A stretch of DNA of 64,000 bases from Flavobacterium limnosediminis JC2902 (GTDB taxonomy: Bacteria; Bacteroidota; Bacteroidia; Flavobacteriales; Flavobacteriaceae), in assembly GCF_000498535.1 (NCBI RefSeq), contig NZ_AVGG01000018.1, forward strand, positions 62,001 through 126,000. Reading direction: 5' to 3'. Position numbers and translations under genes: made by a program. Below are positions 16,023 through 25,336 of this stretch, piece after piece. The notes beneath the pieces were generated by a model that saw only the letters and a list, made by a program, of their open reading frames with translations, did not search any database and was not told the DNA's origin. Numbering within the stretch: position 1 is the stretch's first letter; every line of letters begins with the position of its first letter.

Positions 16023-17309
16023 TTAGAATTTCGTCGGAATAGGAGGTAACAGTTTACTTGATACTTCCCCAAACCCGATGCGAACTTCATTATTTTGGCA
16101 GAACCCACGCATAATAACGGTATCACCATCATTAATGAATTTACGTTCCGAGCCGTCTTTCATCTGGATTGGTTTCTGTCCGCCCCAAGTCAATTCCAGC
16201 ATCGAACCGAATGAATCTTCCGTCGGGCCCGAAATCGTACCCGAGCCCATCATGTCACCCGAATTGATTCGGCAACCGTTAATGGTATGGTGAGCCAATT
16301 GCTGACTCATCGTCCAGTACATATATTTTAAGTTCGATTTACTCACTAAAGTTTCTTCTGCATTTTCAGGGGTAATCGATACTTCCAGATTAATATCGTA
16401 AGCATGATTTCCTCTTTGCTGCAGGTAAGGAAGCGGTTCCGGTTCCTGTTTCGGACTGGCGGTTCTGAATGGCTCTAAAGCATCCAAAGTAACAATCCAA
16501 GGAGAAATGGAGGAAGCAAAATTTTTCGCCAGGAACGGACCAAGCGGCACATATTCCCATTTCTGAATGTCACGCGCACTCCAGTCGTTCAATAACACCA
16601 TTCCGAAAATATAATCTTCTGCCTCGTTAACAGGAATGTTTTCCCCCATGATATTGGCATCGGTTGTAATAAAAGCGGTTTCCAATTCGAAATCCACTAA
16701 ACGCGACGGACCGAATACCGGTTGTGTTTCCCCGTTCGGTAACGTTTGCCCCATAGGACGGTGTACCGGAATCCCCGAAGGAACGATAGTAGAACTTCTT
16801 CCGTGGTAGCCTACAGGAATGTGCAGCCAGTTTGGCAACAACGCATTTTCCGGGTCACGGAACATTTTACCCACATTTGTAGCGTGTTCTTTACTCGAAT
16901 AGAAATCGGTATAATCACCAATATGAACGGGTAATTGCATTTCCACATCGCTGATATTGAAAACAACCACATCACGGTGTGTCTTGTTATCTCTCAAAGC
17001 GGCATTATCGGCATCAAAAATATCGGCAAGACGGTTACGAACCAGTCTCCACGTTTTTTTACCGTCACCGATAAAATCATTTAAGGTGTCCTGCATGAAC
17101 ATATCGTCGGTCAGATCAATACCTTCAAAATAGCCCAACTGCTGCAATGCGCCCATATCGATAGCGAAATCGCCGATTCGGGTTCCGATGGTAACCACAT
17201 CTTCTTTAGTGATAAAAACGCCGAAAGGAATATTCTGTATAGGGAAATCGCTGTTTTCCGCTACTTGTAACCATGATTTTCTATGGGGATCGTTTGCTGT
17301 TATAGGCAT
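16023..17309 (-). CDS. fahA: Fumarylacetoacetase
   Basis: Last step of tyrosine/homogentisate degradation: hydrolyses 4-fumarylacetoacetate to fumarate and acetoacetate. The 428-residue protein has the N-terminal SH3-like part (NIPFGVFITKEDVVTIGTRIGDFAIDM) and the FAH domain with VGYHGRSSTIVPSG, the metal ligands in DFELETAFI and the LLNDWSARDIQKWEYVPLGPFLAKNFASS signature, then INSGDMMGSGTISGP. Length equals the eukaryotic-type enzyme. Divergent from glyA (111 bp between starts); other tyrosine-degradation genes are not in the window. Confidence 0.96.
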   Translation of the reverse strand: MPITANDPHRKSWLQVAENSDFPIQNIPFGVFITKEDVVTIGTRIGDFAIDMGALQQLGYFEGIDLTDDMFMQDTLNDFIGDGKKTWRLVRNRLADIFDADNAALRDNKTHRDVVVFNISDVEMQLPVHIGDYTDFYSSKEHATNVGKMFRDPENALLPNWLHIPVGYHGRSSTIVPSGIPVHRPMGQTLPNGETQPVFGPSRLVDFELETAFITTDANIMGENIPVNEAEDYIFGMVLLNDWSARDIQKWEYVPLGPFLAKNFASSISPWIVTLDALEPFRTASPKQEPEPLPYLQQRGNHAYDINLEVSITPENAEETLVSKSNLKYMYWTMSQQLAHHTINGCRINSGDMMGSGTISGPTEDSFGSMLELTWGGQKPIQMKDGSERKFINDGDTVIMRGFCQNNEVRIGFGEVSSKLLPPIPTKF

Positions 17310-17361
17310 GATATAGTGTTTTTTGTCTGTTCGTAATTCAATACATCAAATATACTTTCTA

Positions 17362-17394
17362 TTGTGATTTTACCAAACACTTTTCGTATTTTTG
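17362..17394 (+). promoter_or_regulatory. Predicted glyA promoter
   Basis: TTG at 17362-17364, then 22 nt, then TATTTTTG at 17387-17394, matching TAnnTTTG. The glyA ATG is 26 bp beyond the box. This supports the start at 17421 over the in-frame ATG at 17364, which would lie upstream of the promoter box. Confidence 0.6.
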
Positions 17395-17420
17395 AACTCG
17401 ATTTAACAAAATATTTGAAA

Positions 17421-18695
17421 ATGCAACGCGACGAACAAATTTTTGACTTGATTCTTGAAGAACAAGACAGACAAATCCACGGATTAGAACTTATCGCATC
17501 GGAGAACTTTGTGAGCGACCAGGTAATGGAAGCGGCAGGATCGGTGCTAACCAATAAATATGCTGAAGGGTATCCCGGCAAAAGATATTACGGAGGCTGT
17601 GAAGTAGTAGACGTTATCGAACAGATCGCAATCGACAGAGCAAAAGCTTTATTCGGAGCCGAATATGTAAACGTGCAGCCACATTCGGGTTCACAGGCAA
17701 ATACGGCTGTACTTTCAGCATGTTTAAAACCGGGTGATACCATTTTAGGTTTCGATTTATCTCACGGTGGTCACCTTACACATGGTTCTCCTGTAAACTT
17801 TTCAGGAAAATTATACAATCCGGTTTTTTACGGAGTGGAGCAGGAGACTGGTCGTTTGAACTACGATAAAATTCAGGAAATCGCAACGAAAGAGCAGCCG
17901 AAATTAATCATCGCAGGTGCTTCGGCATATTCCCGTGATATGGATTTCAAACGTTTCCGTGAAATCGCGGATTCTGTTGGTGCTATCTTAATGGCCGACA
18001 TCGCACATCCTGCAGGTTTAATCGCCAAAGGATTAATGAACGATCCGGTTCCTCATTGTCATATCATTACCACTACTACTCACAAAACATTACGCGGACC
18101 AAGAGGCGGAATGATTATGATGGGGAAAGATTTCGAAAATCCATGGGGTTTAACTACGCCAAAAGGAGAAATCAGAATGATGTCACACGTATTGGACATG
18201 TCGGTTTTCCCTGGAAATCAAGGTGGGCCTTTAGAGCACATTATCGCTGCCAAAGCGGTTGCTTTCGGTGAAGCGTTAACGGATGAGTTCTTCCAATATG
18301 CGATGCAGGTTCAGAAAAATGCTAAAGCAATGGCAGAAGCTTTCGTAAAAAGAGGCTACAATATTATTTCCGGCGGAACAGATAACCACATGATGTTAAT
18401 CGACTTGAGAAACAAAAACATTTCGGGTAAAGAAGCTGAAAACGCATTAGTGAAAGCTGAAATCACGGTAAACAAAAACATGGTTCCTTTTGATGATAAA
18501 TCTCCGTTTGTAACTTCAGGTATCCGTGTGGGAACTCCAGCAGTAACAACTCGTGGATTGGTTGAAGCCGATATGGAAACGATTGTTGCCTTAATCGACA
18601 AAGTTATCATGAATTATACCGATGAAGCGGTTCTTGAAGAAGTTGCTGATGAGGTTAATGATATGATGAGCGAACGTGCTATGTTTGTATTCTAG
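17421..18695 (+). CDS. glyA: Serine hydroxymethyltransferase
   Basis: Interconverts serine and glycine with tetrahydrofolate, the main source of one-carbon units. Seen: [23 protein letters not shown], and the PLP lysine in the [14 protein letters not shown] signature. I use the ATG at 17421 ([11 protein letters not shown]), giving 424 residues, because a good -7 box ends at 17394. Followed by a strong bidirectional terminator, so probably monocistronic. Threonine aldolase (21348) and gcvT (40102) in the same window act on the same glycine pool. Confidence 0.97.
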   Translation: MQRDEQIFDLILEEQDRQIHGLELIASENFVSDQVMEAAGSVLTNKYAEGYPGKRYYGGCEVVDVIEQIAIDRAKALFGAEYVNVQPHSGSQANTAVLSACLKPGDTILGFDLSHGGHLTHGSPVNFSGKLYNPVFYGVEQETGRLNYDKIQEIATKEQPKLIIAGASAYSRDMDFKRFREIADSVGAILMADIAHPAGLIAKGLMNDPVPHCHIITTTTHKTLRGPRGGMIMMGKDFENPWGLTTPKGEIRMMSHVLDMSVFPGNQGGPLEHIIAAKAVAFGEALTDEFFQYAMQVQKNAKAMAEAFVKRGYNIISGGTDNHMMLIDLRNKNISGKEAENALVKAEITVNKNMVPFDDKSPFVTSGIRVGTPAVTTRGLVEADMETIVALIDKVIMNYTDEAVLEEVADEVNDMMSERAMFVF

Positions 18696-18714
18696 TTCAT
18701 TACTTTTATATATG

Positions 18715-18749
18715 AAAAAGGGGCTGTCATTTTGAGACAGCCCCTTTTT
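18715..18749. terminator. Bidirectional terminator between glyA and the 18759 gene
   Basis: Perfect 14-bp stem AAAAAGGGGCTGTC / GACAGCCCCTTTTT with a 7-nt loop between convergent genes; A and T runs on either side serve both directions. Confidence 0.88.
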
Positions 18750-18758
18750 TATTGGAAT

Positions 18759-20000
18759 TTACTTTCTTCCAAACAATTCATATCGCAATATGAAACTGGA
18801 ATTGGTATAATTAATAGGAATGTTTGGATGAGCTGAAACACCAGATTCCAAATAATATCTGAATTCTCCGGATATTTTCTTATATGTATAACCCAGTCCA
18901 AAAGCAGGTGAAAATGAGCTTGGTGAATATGACAGATCGCTACTGGCTGTGTTAAAGTCAATATTTTCTTTTTCGCCAATTAAACGAACATTAGCGATTG
19001 CATTCACAAAAATTTTAGAGTTGCTATCAAGAAAGAAATAATAGCGTATACCGAATGGTAGCTGAATGTAACTCATATCGGTCTTAGCTACTGTATTTAT
19101 TGTGCTCAGACCGTAAGGGGGTAAGGTTTGTTCGTCTTTGAAAGTGTTATAACTCGGCTCAAAAATAACCCCCCATTTGTTGTTGTTGAAAGGCAGGAGT
19201 AATTCATATTCAAGACCAAATCCAAAACTTGAGTTTTTAAAATTTGGAGAAGTACTTGGTGAATAATGCTCAACATCCATAGTGGCAATATTATAAATAC
19301 CGGAAGCTTTCAGATTATGCTTCACTTTTTTCTCAACGATTTCGGTAACAGGTTTATCACCTTTGCAACTATTGTAATTTTTGAAGTATTTTGTCAGGTC
19401 AGAAGTGTTGTAATCGGTTGATTTGATATCATTTTGGGTAGTAGTTTCACATTTTACGTCCATCCATAATTGTCTTCGGAACAAATCATTAGTTAACATA
19501 TCTCCGATTTCATATTTTCCTTCCGGATTATTTTCAGAGGAAACACTGTATTTTATGAAAATTAATTGTTTAACGGGAGAATTGTTTACAGAATAGAAAA
19601 ACTTTTCAAGTCCGTTTTCTTCGTATTTAAATAAATTTGAGGTCCCAAAAACAATCTGCTTTAAAAAAAGTCTTTCGTTTACGTATTGAGGATCCTTATT
19701 TGTCCCTAAGTATCCTAATTTATTACTTGATCTTTCAATATCAACATCGGCCCTTACATATTTGTTTATTCCGGTTATCTCAAATTCTTTTGCGTTGTCA
19801 ATCGAAATTATGTTTGCGGTACCGTTTTCGTTTTCTTTAAACTCGAATTCTTTAGGATTGTTTCGCCAATCTTCATTTTTGATGAAACCTTCAATTTTGA
19901 TGTTGTTGCTGTCGATGTAAGAACCTTTTTCAAATTTGGTTTGTGCATTAATCAGACTTGAAATAAAAAGAATGATAATCAGGTAAGCAGTTTTGTTCAT
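18759..20000 (-). CDS. Outer-membrane beta-barrel protein of unknown function
   Basis: 413 residues with a signal peptide (MNKTAYLIIILFISSLINAQ). The first 190 residues are soluble (KGSYIDSNNIKIEGFIKNEDWRNNP...), and the last 180 alternate as amphipathic strands typical of PorT/OmpA-like barrels (FGFGLEYELLLPF, WGVIFEPSYN, IQLPFGIRYYF, AFGLGYTYK, FILRYELFGRK). This layout, a soluble N-part fused to a small barrel, is common in Flavobacteriaceae. No substrate can be inferred. It stands alone between a terminator and the prfB terminator. Confidence 0.75.
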   Translation of the reverse strand: MNKTAYLIIILFISSLINAQTKFEKGSYIDSNNIKIEGFIKNEDWRNNPKEFEFKENENGTANIISIDNAKEFEITGINKYVRADVDIERSSNKLGYLGTNKDPQYVNERLFLKQIVFGTSNLFKYEENGLEKFFYSVNNSPVKQLIFIKYSVSSENNPEGKYEIGDMLTNDLFRRQLWMDVKCETTTQNDIKSTDYNTSDLTKYFKNYNSCKGDKPVTEIVEKKVKHNLKASGIYNIATMDVEHYSPSTSPNFKNSSFGFGLEYELLLPFNNNKWGVIFEPSYNTFKDEQTLPPYGLSTINTVAKTDMSYIQLPFGIRYYFFLDSNSKIFVNAIANVRLIGEKENIDFNTASSDLSYSPSSFSPAFGLGYTYKKISGEFRYYLESGVSAHPNIPINYTNSSFILRYELFGRK

Positions 20001-20111
20001 TTGTTTTTATTGGTTAGTATTAATATTGTAAAACTAAGATGATTATTGTAATTTTTTGTATGATTTTTTTTATTTTTAGTTATAAATTAAAGCTTTTTTG
20101 TTATAAAAATG

Positions 20112-20148
20112 AAAGGGGAAACTCATGATTTTATGAAGTTTCCCCTTT
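20112..20148 (-). terminator. Terminator of prfB
   Basis: 12-bp perfect stem AAAGGGGAAACT / AGTTTCCCCTTT, 13-nt loop, followed on the minus strand by CATTTTTATAA. It lies 57 bp past the prfB stop. Confidence 0.75.
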
Positions 20149-20204
20149 TGATAATGTCGAAAATATGTAATTATTGTAGCTATACCTAACGGATTGTTGG
20201 TGTT

Positions 20205-21300
20205 TTACTCATCTTTCTGCCCCATCATCATCAGATAGGCCTTCAGGAATTCATCGATTTCACCGTTCATTACACCATCCACATCACTGGTTTCATATCC
20301 GGAGCGGACATCCTTAACCAATTTATAAGGGTGCATGACATAGTTTCGGATTTGCGAACCCCATTCGATTTTCATTTTTCCGGCTTCAATATCGGCACGT
20401 TGCGCCAGTTTCTTTTTCAGTTCGATTTCATACAACTGTGAACGTAACATCTGCATCGCGCGCTGACGGTTATCGTGTTGCGAACGTGTTTCCGAACACT
20501 GAATCTGAATTCCGGTCGGTTTGTGAACCAACTGCACTTTCGTCTCCACTTTATTCACATTCTGACCACCGGCACCACTGGAACGGGCAGTCGTAATCTC
20601 AATATCGGCAGGACTGATTTCAATTTCAATGGTATCATCCACCAAAGGATAAACATACACGGAAGCAAACGAAGTATGACGTTTTCCGTTGCTGTCAAAA
20701 GGAGAAATACGAACCAAGCGGTGTACGCCATTTTCACCTTTAAGATATCCAAAAGAATAATCACCTTCAATTTCGAGTGTAACGGTTTTGATTCCCGCTA
20801 CATCACCTTCCTGAAAGTTCAGTTCTTTGATTTTATAACCTTGCTTTTCACCCCACATCAGATACATACGCATTAACATCGAAGCCCAGTCACAACTTTC
20901 TGTTCCTCCGGCGCCAGCAGTAATCTGAAGTACCGCACTCAGGTTGTCTCCCTCATCGGAAAGCATGTTCTTGAATTCGATATTTTCAATATGTAAAAGA
21001 GTAGCATGGAAGTGCTGATCAAGCTCTTCCTCGGTAGCATCGCCTTCTTTGAAGAATTCATAAATCAACTGAAGTTCTTCGGCCATATTATTGGCTTTTT
21101 CATAATCTTCCACCCATTTTTTCTTGGATCTCAGGTTTCTGACAATAACTTCGGCTTCCTTGGCGTTGTTCCAAAAATCAGGCGCAAAGGTTTTCTCTTC
21201 CTCGTTGGCTATCTCGATAAGTTTCTTATCGACGTCAAAGATACCTCCTTAACGCACCAAGGCGCTCAATAATATCCTTAATCTGTTCGGTATTTACCAT
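20205..21300 (-). CDS. prfB: Peptide chain release factor 2, made by programmed +1 frameshift
   Basis: Terminates translation at UGA and UAA. The main frame (302 codons from an internal ATG) lacks the true N-terminus, which begins at ATG 21300: 21 codons ([21 protein letters not shown]), then UGA at 21237-21235. The site reads AGGAGG-TAT-CTT-TGA-C, the classic slippery CUU UGA C with an upstream SD-like stimulator; +1 shifting gives a 364-residue protein. RF2-specific SPF (RISPFDSNG) and the catalytic GGQ ([11 protein letters not shown]) are present. RF2 regulates its own level through this UGA. A TATTTTTG box is at 21322-21329. Confidence 0.95.
21235..21249 (-). promoter_or_regulatory. prfB programmed frameshift signal
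   Basis: Minus strand AGGAGG (21249-21244), a 3-nt spacer TAT, CTT (21240-21238) and the in-frame stop TGA (21237-21235) followed by C. This matches the E. coli prfB recoding site almost exactly. The SD-like hexamer is striking in a genome whose start codons lack SD sequences. Confidence 0.93.
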
Positions 21301-21321
21301 AAAAATTGTAGTTTTATCCCG

Positions 21322-21329
21322 CAAAAATA
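21322..21329 (-). promoter_or_regulatory. Predicted -7 box of prfB
   Basis: TATTTTTG on the minus strand, 21 bp upstream of the prfB ATG at 21300. This supports the upstream start and full frameshift reading rather than the internal ATG. Confidence 0.5.
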
Positions 21330-21347
21330 GACATTCCTTTTTAGAAT

Positions 21348-22373
21348 ATGGAAATAAATTTAGTTAGCGATACGGTTACCAAACCAACTCCTGAAATGTT
21401 ACAGCATATGTTTCGTGCCAAAGTAGGCGATGACGTTTACCGTCAGGATCCTACGGCTGTGGAATTGGAAGAAACGGTAGCCGATTTATTCGGAATGGAG
21501 GCGGCATTGTTTTTTCCTTCGGGAACGATGGCCAACCAGGCGGCAATTAAATTGCATACGCAGCCGGGTGACCAGTTAATTTGTGATAAATGGGCGCATG
21601 TGTATTTATATGAAGGAGGAGGAGCGTCATTTAACAGTGGTGTTTCCTGTTCGCTTGTTGATGGAAACCGCGGAATGATTACGTCACTTCAGGTGGAAGA
21701 ACATATCACGGATCCCGAATTTTATCACAATCCGAAAACATCGTTAGTCTGCATTGAAAATACAACCAATAAAGGTGGAGGTGCCTGTTATGATATTGAA
21801 GAATTAAAAAGAATCAAGCAGGTTTGTACCGATAATAATCTGAAATACCATCTTGACGGGGCGCGTTTGTGGAATGCTTTGGTTGCCAAACGCCAGCATC
21901 CGAAACAATATGGTGAATTGTTTGATACCATTTCGGTTTGTTTGTCTAAAGGGATGGGAGCACCCGTTGGTTCTTTGCTTTTAGGTGATAAGGAAACAAT
22001 CCACAGAGCATTACGAATCAGAAAAATATTGGGTGGCGGTATGCGTCAGATCGGATATTTGGCAGCAGCCGGATTGTATGCCCTTCAACATAATGTGGGC
22101 CGATTGGAAGAAGATCACCGCAGAGCTAGAGAAATTGGAGTTTTGTTACAGCAGTTGTATTGGGTGGATAAAGTAGAACCGATTGAAACCAATATTCTGA
22201 TTTTCTCCGTAAAACCTCAATTTGATGAAGCTTTGCTAATGGAAAAACTGAAACAGAAAAATATTTTCATCAGTTCGATGGGCAAAGGAAAATTACGCAT
22301 CGTAACCCATTTGGATTACAAACAGGTAATGCACGATTATGTCTTGGAAGCTTTGATGAAAATTGAATTATAA
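21348..22373 (+). CDS. ltaE: Low-specificity L-threonine aldolase
   Basis: PLP enzyme cleaving threonine (and allo-threonine) to glycine and acetaldehyde. The beta-eliminating-lyase family start SDTVTKPTPEM, FFPSGTMANQAA, the HLDGARLWNA aspartate segment and the Schiff-base lysine K201 in SVCLSKGMGAPVGS are all present. Its 341 residues are normal. Divergent from prfB by 47 bp. It links threonine to the glycine pool also served by glyA and gcvT. Exact stereospecificity is not readable. Confidence 0.9.
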   Translation: MEINLVSDTVTKPTPEMLQHMFRAKVGDDVYRQDPTAVELEETVADLFGMEAALFFPSGTMANQAAIKLHTQPGDQLICDKWAHVYLYEGGGASFNSGVSCSLVDGNRGMITSLQVEEHITDPEFYHNPKTSLVCIENTTNKGGGACYDIEELKRIKQVCTDNNLKYHLDGARLWNALVAKRQHPKQYGELFDTISVCLSKGMGAPVGSLLLGDKETIHRALRIRKILGGGMRQIGYLAAAGLYALQHNVGRLEEDHRRAREIGVLLQQLYWVDKVEPIETNILIFSVKPQFDEALLMEKLKQKNIFISSMGKGKLRIVTHLDYKQVMHDYVLEALMKIEL

Positions 22374-22434
22374 TTCCATAAAGTATAATCAATGCGAATC
22401 AAGGATTGAAATAAAATACTGATATCCTTTATGT

Positions 22435-22469
22435 TAGACCTGACAGGTTTTTAAAACCTGTCAGGTCTA
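22435..22469. repeat. Near-perfect palindrome containing ACCTGACAGGT
   Basis: 17-bp arms (TAGACCTGACAGGTTTT and its complement) around a single central T. It lies in the 205-bp gap between the convergent threonine aldolase and sulfatase genes, 50 bp before the main terminator. Palindromes with this ACCTGTCAGGT core are, as I recall, frequent intergenic repeats in Bacteroidota. It is not followed by a T run on the plus strand, so it is not an obvious terminator. Confidence 0.7.
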
Positions 22470-22520
22470 CTTCGAAAATCAAAAAGTTACAAATCTAACA
22501 CTTGTTCGCATAATCATATA

Positions 22521-22563
22521 AAAAACAATGCGGGCATTACAAGGTAATGCCCGCATTGTTTTT
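22521..22563. terminator. Bidirectional terminator between threonine aldolase and sulfatase
   Basis: Perfect 20-bp stem AAAAACAATGCGGGCATTAC with its complement and a 3-nt loop (AAG). It serves the convergent genes on both sides. Confidence 0.88.
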
Positions 22564-22578
22564 AAAGAGTACAAGTAA

Positions 22579-24153
22579 TTATTTACCGCTACTGGCATTT
22601 TTCAATTGCTCTTCGATCTTACTTAAATTAAAAGCTCCCGCAGTCTGCGAAGGCGGATAATCCTTCATTGTCATTAAGAATTTTCCAGCTAAGCCTTGTA
22701 TAGGAATCAAAATAAACACTCTGTCTAAAAACCAGTCGTTATAAGTATTTGAATTATGCTGAGCTTTTTCAAACGGATCTCTTCTTAAATTAAACAATAA
22801 TGGTGTGCGTAATTCAACAAAGGGTTCTCTCCAAACGCCAAAGGCTTCCCCTCTGTTTTCTAAGAATACAACTTTCCAATCATCATACCGGGCAGCAACA
22901 ACTTGTCCACCATCGTTTACATACCAAAATTCATGGCGAGCCGATTCTTTTGATTTGCCTGTTAAATAGTCCCACTGGTTATATCCGTCGATATAGTTTT
23001 TATAACTGCGTCCGTTGATGGTTGTTCCTTTGCGTAATCGTTCTGTCACATTGTTATCGCCTGCAATTGCAGCAAAAGTTGGCAACCAGTCTTCGTGAGC
23101 TACAATTCCGTTTAAAATGACACCAGCGGGTATTTTACCAGGAAATCTGGCGAAAGCAGGTACGCGGTAAGCGCCCTCCCAATTTGAGTTTTTCTCAGAT
23201 CTGAAGGGCGTTGTTCCGGCATCCGGCCAGGTATTGTAATGCGGTCCGTTATCGGTGGAATACATTACCATGGTATTGTCGGCAATTCCTAATTCATCCA
23301 ATAATTTCAGCAATTCTCCCACATGCATATCATGTTCTACCATACCATCGCTGTATTCGTCCTGTCCTGAAATTCCGGTATGCTCAGATTTTACGTGAGT
23401 ACGGAAGTGCATTCTGGTTCCGTTCCACCAGCAAAAGAAAGGCTCACCGGCTTTCACCTGGCGTCTTATGAAATCTTTGGCTGCAGCAACAGTTTCATCA
23501 TCAATAGTTTCCATTCTTTTTTTTGTTAACGGACCCATATTTTCTATTTTTTGTCCACCTTTACCATCAGCTGTTGTTTTAAGAATCCCACGTGGTTTAA
23601 AGGTTTCATAGAATGTTTTACCGCTGGCCAACTTCATGTCTTTAGGATAATCTCTGTTTTCCGGCTCTTCTTCCGCATTTAAATGATACAAACTTCCCAT
23701 AAATTCATCGAAACCATGCATGGTTGGCAGATGTTCGTCACGATCGCCCTGATGGTTTTTGCCGAATTGTCCGGTGCGATAACCTTGTCCTTTTAAGACG
23801 GTGGCCATGGTAACATCTGTTTTTTGCCAGCCTTCTTTAGCTCCCGGTAATCCTACTTTAGTCATTCCGGAACGAACAGGAACAGAACCACTGATAAAGG
23901 CTGCACGTCCTGCCGTACAACTTTGTTGCGCATAATAATCCGTAAAGGAAACTCCTTCAGCTGCAATACGATCGATATTTGGGGTTTTGTATCCCATCAT
24001 TCCTCGGTTGTTGTGGCTGATGTTCCACGTACCGATATCATCACCCCATATCACCAGAATATTGGGCTTTTTTTGTGCCAATCCGATTGTTGAATTGACA
24101 AGTAAAAGGCCTAAAAGTAACAGCCGAATCAGAATAGTTTTTGTCTTTTTCAT
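22579..24153 (-). CDS. Arylsulfatase (type I, formylglycine-dependent)
   Basis: A secreted sulfatase: signal peptide (residues 1-27), metal aspartates in VIWGDDIG (D38, D39), then the activation site QQSC79TAGRAAFISG. The cysteine to be converted to formylglycine is in C-T-A-G-R, not the textbook C-x-P-x-R. Later family elements are visible (GKNHQGD, YSTDNGPHYNTW with Ca2+-binding Asp/Asn, RVPAFARFPGKI). At 524 residues it is full length. No formylglycine-generating enzyme is in the window. It lies downstream of a HAD lipoprotein on the same strand (139 bp gap). Substrate unknown. Confidence 0.9.
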   Translation of the reverse strand: MKKTKTILIRLLLLGLLLVNSTIGLAQKKPNILVIWGDDIGTWNISHNNRGMMGYKTPNIDRIAAEGVSFTDYYAQQSCTAGRAAFISGSVPVRSGMTKVGLPGAKEGWQKTDVTMATVLKGQGYRTGQFGKNHQGDRDEHLPTMHGFDEFMGSLYHLNAEEEPENRDYPKDMKLASGKTFYETFKPRGILKTTADGKGGQKIENMGPLTKKRMETIDDETVAAAKDFIRRQVKAGEPFFCWWNGTRMHFRTHVKSEHTGISGQDEYSDGMVEHDMHVGELLKLLDELGIADNTMVMYSTDNGPHYNTWPDAGTTPFRSEKNSNWEGAYRVPAFARFPGKIPAGVILNGIVAHEDWLPTFAAIAGDNNVTERLRKGTTINGRSYKNYIDGYNQWDYLTGKSKESARHEFWYVNDGGQVVAARYDDWKVVFLENRGEAFGVWREPFVELRTPLLFNLRRDPFEKAQHNSNTYNDWFLDRVFILIPIQGLAGKFLMTMKDYPPSQTAGAFNLSKIEEQLKNASSGK

Positions 24154-24292
24154 ATATGTGAAATTTATTTATTAGAGGTCATATATGGTATCGCTTTTTT
24201 ATTTATTGGTGTTTGCTTGCGCAAACTCTTTGTTAATGGCGATTTCATACGTATTGTTTTAAAGGAATGGTTATTATTAAAATTCAAATACC

Positions 24293-25336
24293 TTATTCAA
24301 AAGGGAAAATTTTCAAAAAATCTTTTTGCATATCGATAACCAGCCAATTGTTCTTTTTGGCTTCGGTCAGTCCTTTTTCAAGATGACCGCTCAGCGTTTT
24401 TAAATCGTATTTATATTCCCGGACGGAATCGGTATGGTGCAAGAGCACATTCATACTTTTATATTTACTTCCGGCGGTATATTGCATCATGGCCAGATCA
24501 CCATCGCTGTTACCACCGCAAAAAACGGGTACTTTGCCAATAAAGCGATGTATTGCTGCCGGCTTTCCTTCCTTATCATCTAAGTAAAAACCTTCAGAAA
24601 TTTTGGTTATTACAGGCTTGTTGTCTATCATTTCAAATTTGGCATCACTGTAACTTCCGATTACCCGATAGGGCGGAATTCCGTACACCTCCTCTGTCCA
24701 TACCCGCATAAAATCGGCACCGCCACCACTGACAATAAATGTCGTAAACTTGTTTTGATGCAGATAATCAAGTAATTCCAGCATGGGTTGGTACACTAAA
24801 TCTTTGTATCTTTTTTTAAATTTGGCATCCTTGGCGGTCTCAATCCAATTTTTGACGTTGTTATTAAAGTCAGTTTCTGTTATATTTAAATGACTGATGC
24901 TCATTACTTTAATAAGTCCAGTTTTAGTGGCATCTTTAAGTTGTAACGGATTCTCATTCAGAAACACTTTTAAATCCGGATCTTTTTGCCATTCCGGATG
25001 TTGGGCAGCATTTGATTTCAGATAATCAATTGCAAATACCAGTTGATTGGGAAATGGTTGTTCGGGCCATAAAGTCCCATCGTTGTCGAAAACCGCAATC
25101 CTGTCGGAAACCGGGATGTAAAATGTGCTGGTACTGTCGGTAACCGCTTTTACCCAATCGATAATTTTACCTTTTGGTTCTGAATTCCATGAACTTAACG
25201 GTTCAGTATGCGTTTCTTTTTTTTCTGTTGTGACGCTAGCTTTTTTGCAGTTGGTTAGGCAAAAAGCGATAGATAAAGTGAGACATACAAAAAAAAGATA
25301 TTTAGTTTTAGTATGTATTATTTGACCTGTTTCCAT
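24293..25336 (-). CDS. HAD-superfamily phosphatase-like lipoprotein
   Basis: 347 residues. The N-terminus has a hydrophobic segment and a lipobox (FCLTNC, about residue 30), so it is likely a periplasmic or outer-membrane lipoprotein. The HAD motifs follow: I, AVFDNDGTLW (nucleophile Asp); II, FIVSGGGADF; III/IV, FCGGNSDGDLAMM. The pattern is SerB-like, but the secreted location argues for a nonspecific phosphatase. It precedes the sulfatase on the same strand, with a GTTTGC/GCAAAC mini-hairpin at 24211-24226 in the gap. Co-transcription is possible but unproven. No Pho-box-like repeat is seen upstream. Confidence 0.78.
   Translation of the reverse strand: METGQIIHTKTKYLFFVCLTLSIAFCLTNCKKASVTTEKKETHTEPLSSWNSEPKGKIIDWVKAVTDSTSTFYIPVSDRIAVFDNDGTLWPEQPFPNQLVFAIDYLKSNAAQHPEWQKDPDLKVFLNENPLQLKDATKTGLIKVMSISHLNITETDFNNNVKNWIETAKDAKFKKRYKDLVYQPMLELLDYLHQNKFTTFIVSGGGADFMRVWTEEVYGIPPYRVIGSYSDAKFEMIDNKPVITKISEGFYLDDKEGKPAAIHRFIGKVPVFCGGNSDGDLAMMQYTAGSKYKSMNVLLHHTDSVREYKYDLKTLSGHLEKGLTEAKKNNWLVIDMQKDFLKIFPFE

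Noticed and set aside
15832..16026. 64-codon plus-strand ORF through the composite repeat
   Set aside because: Produced by reading through the two-hairpin element and the fahA terminator; no initiation context or domain.
17300..17581. 93-codon minus-strand ORF between fahA and glyA
   Set aside because: Overlaps the start of glyA and its promoter in antisense; no protein character.
20475..20876. 133-codon plus-strand ORF opposite prfB
   Set aside because: Antisense to conserved RF2 sequence including the GGQ region.
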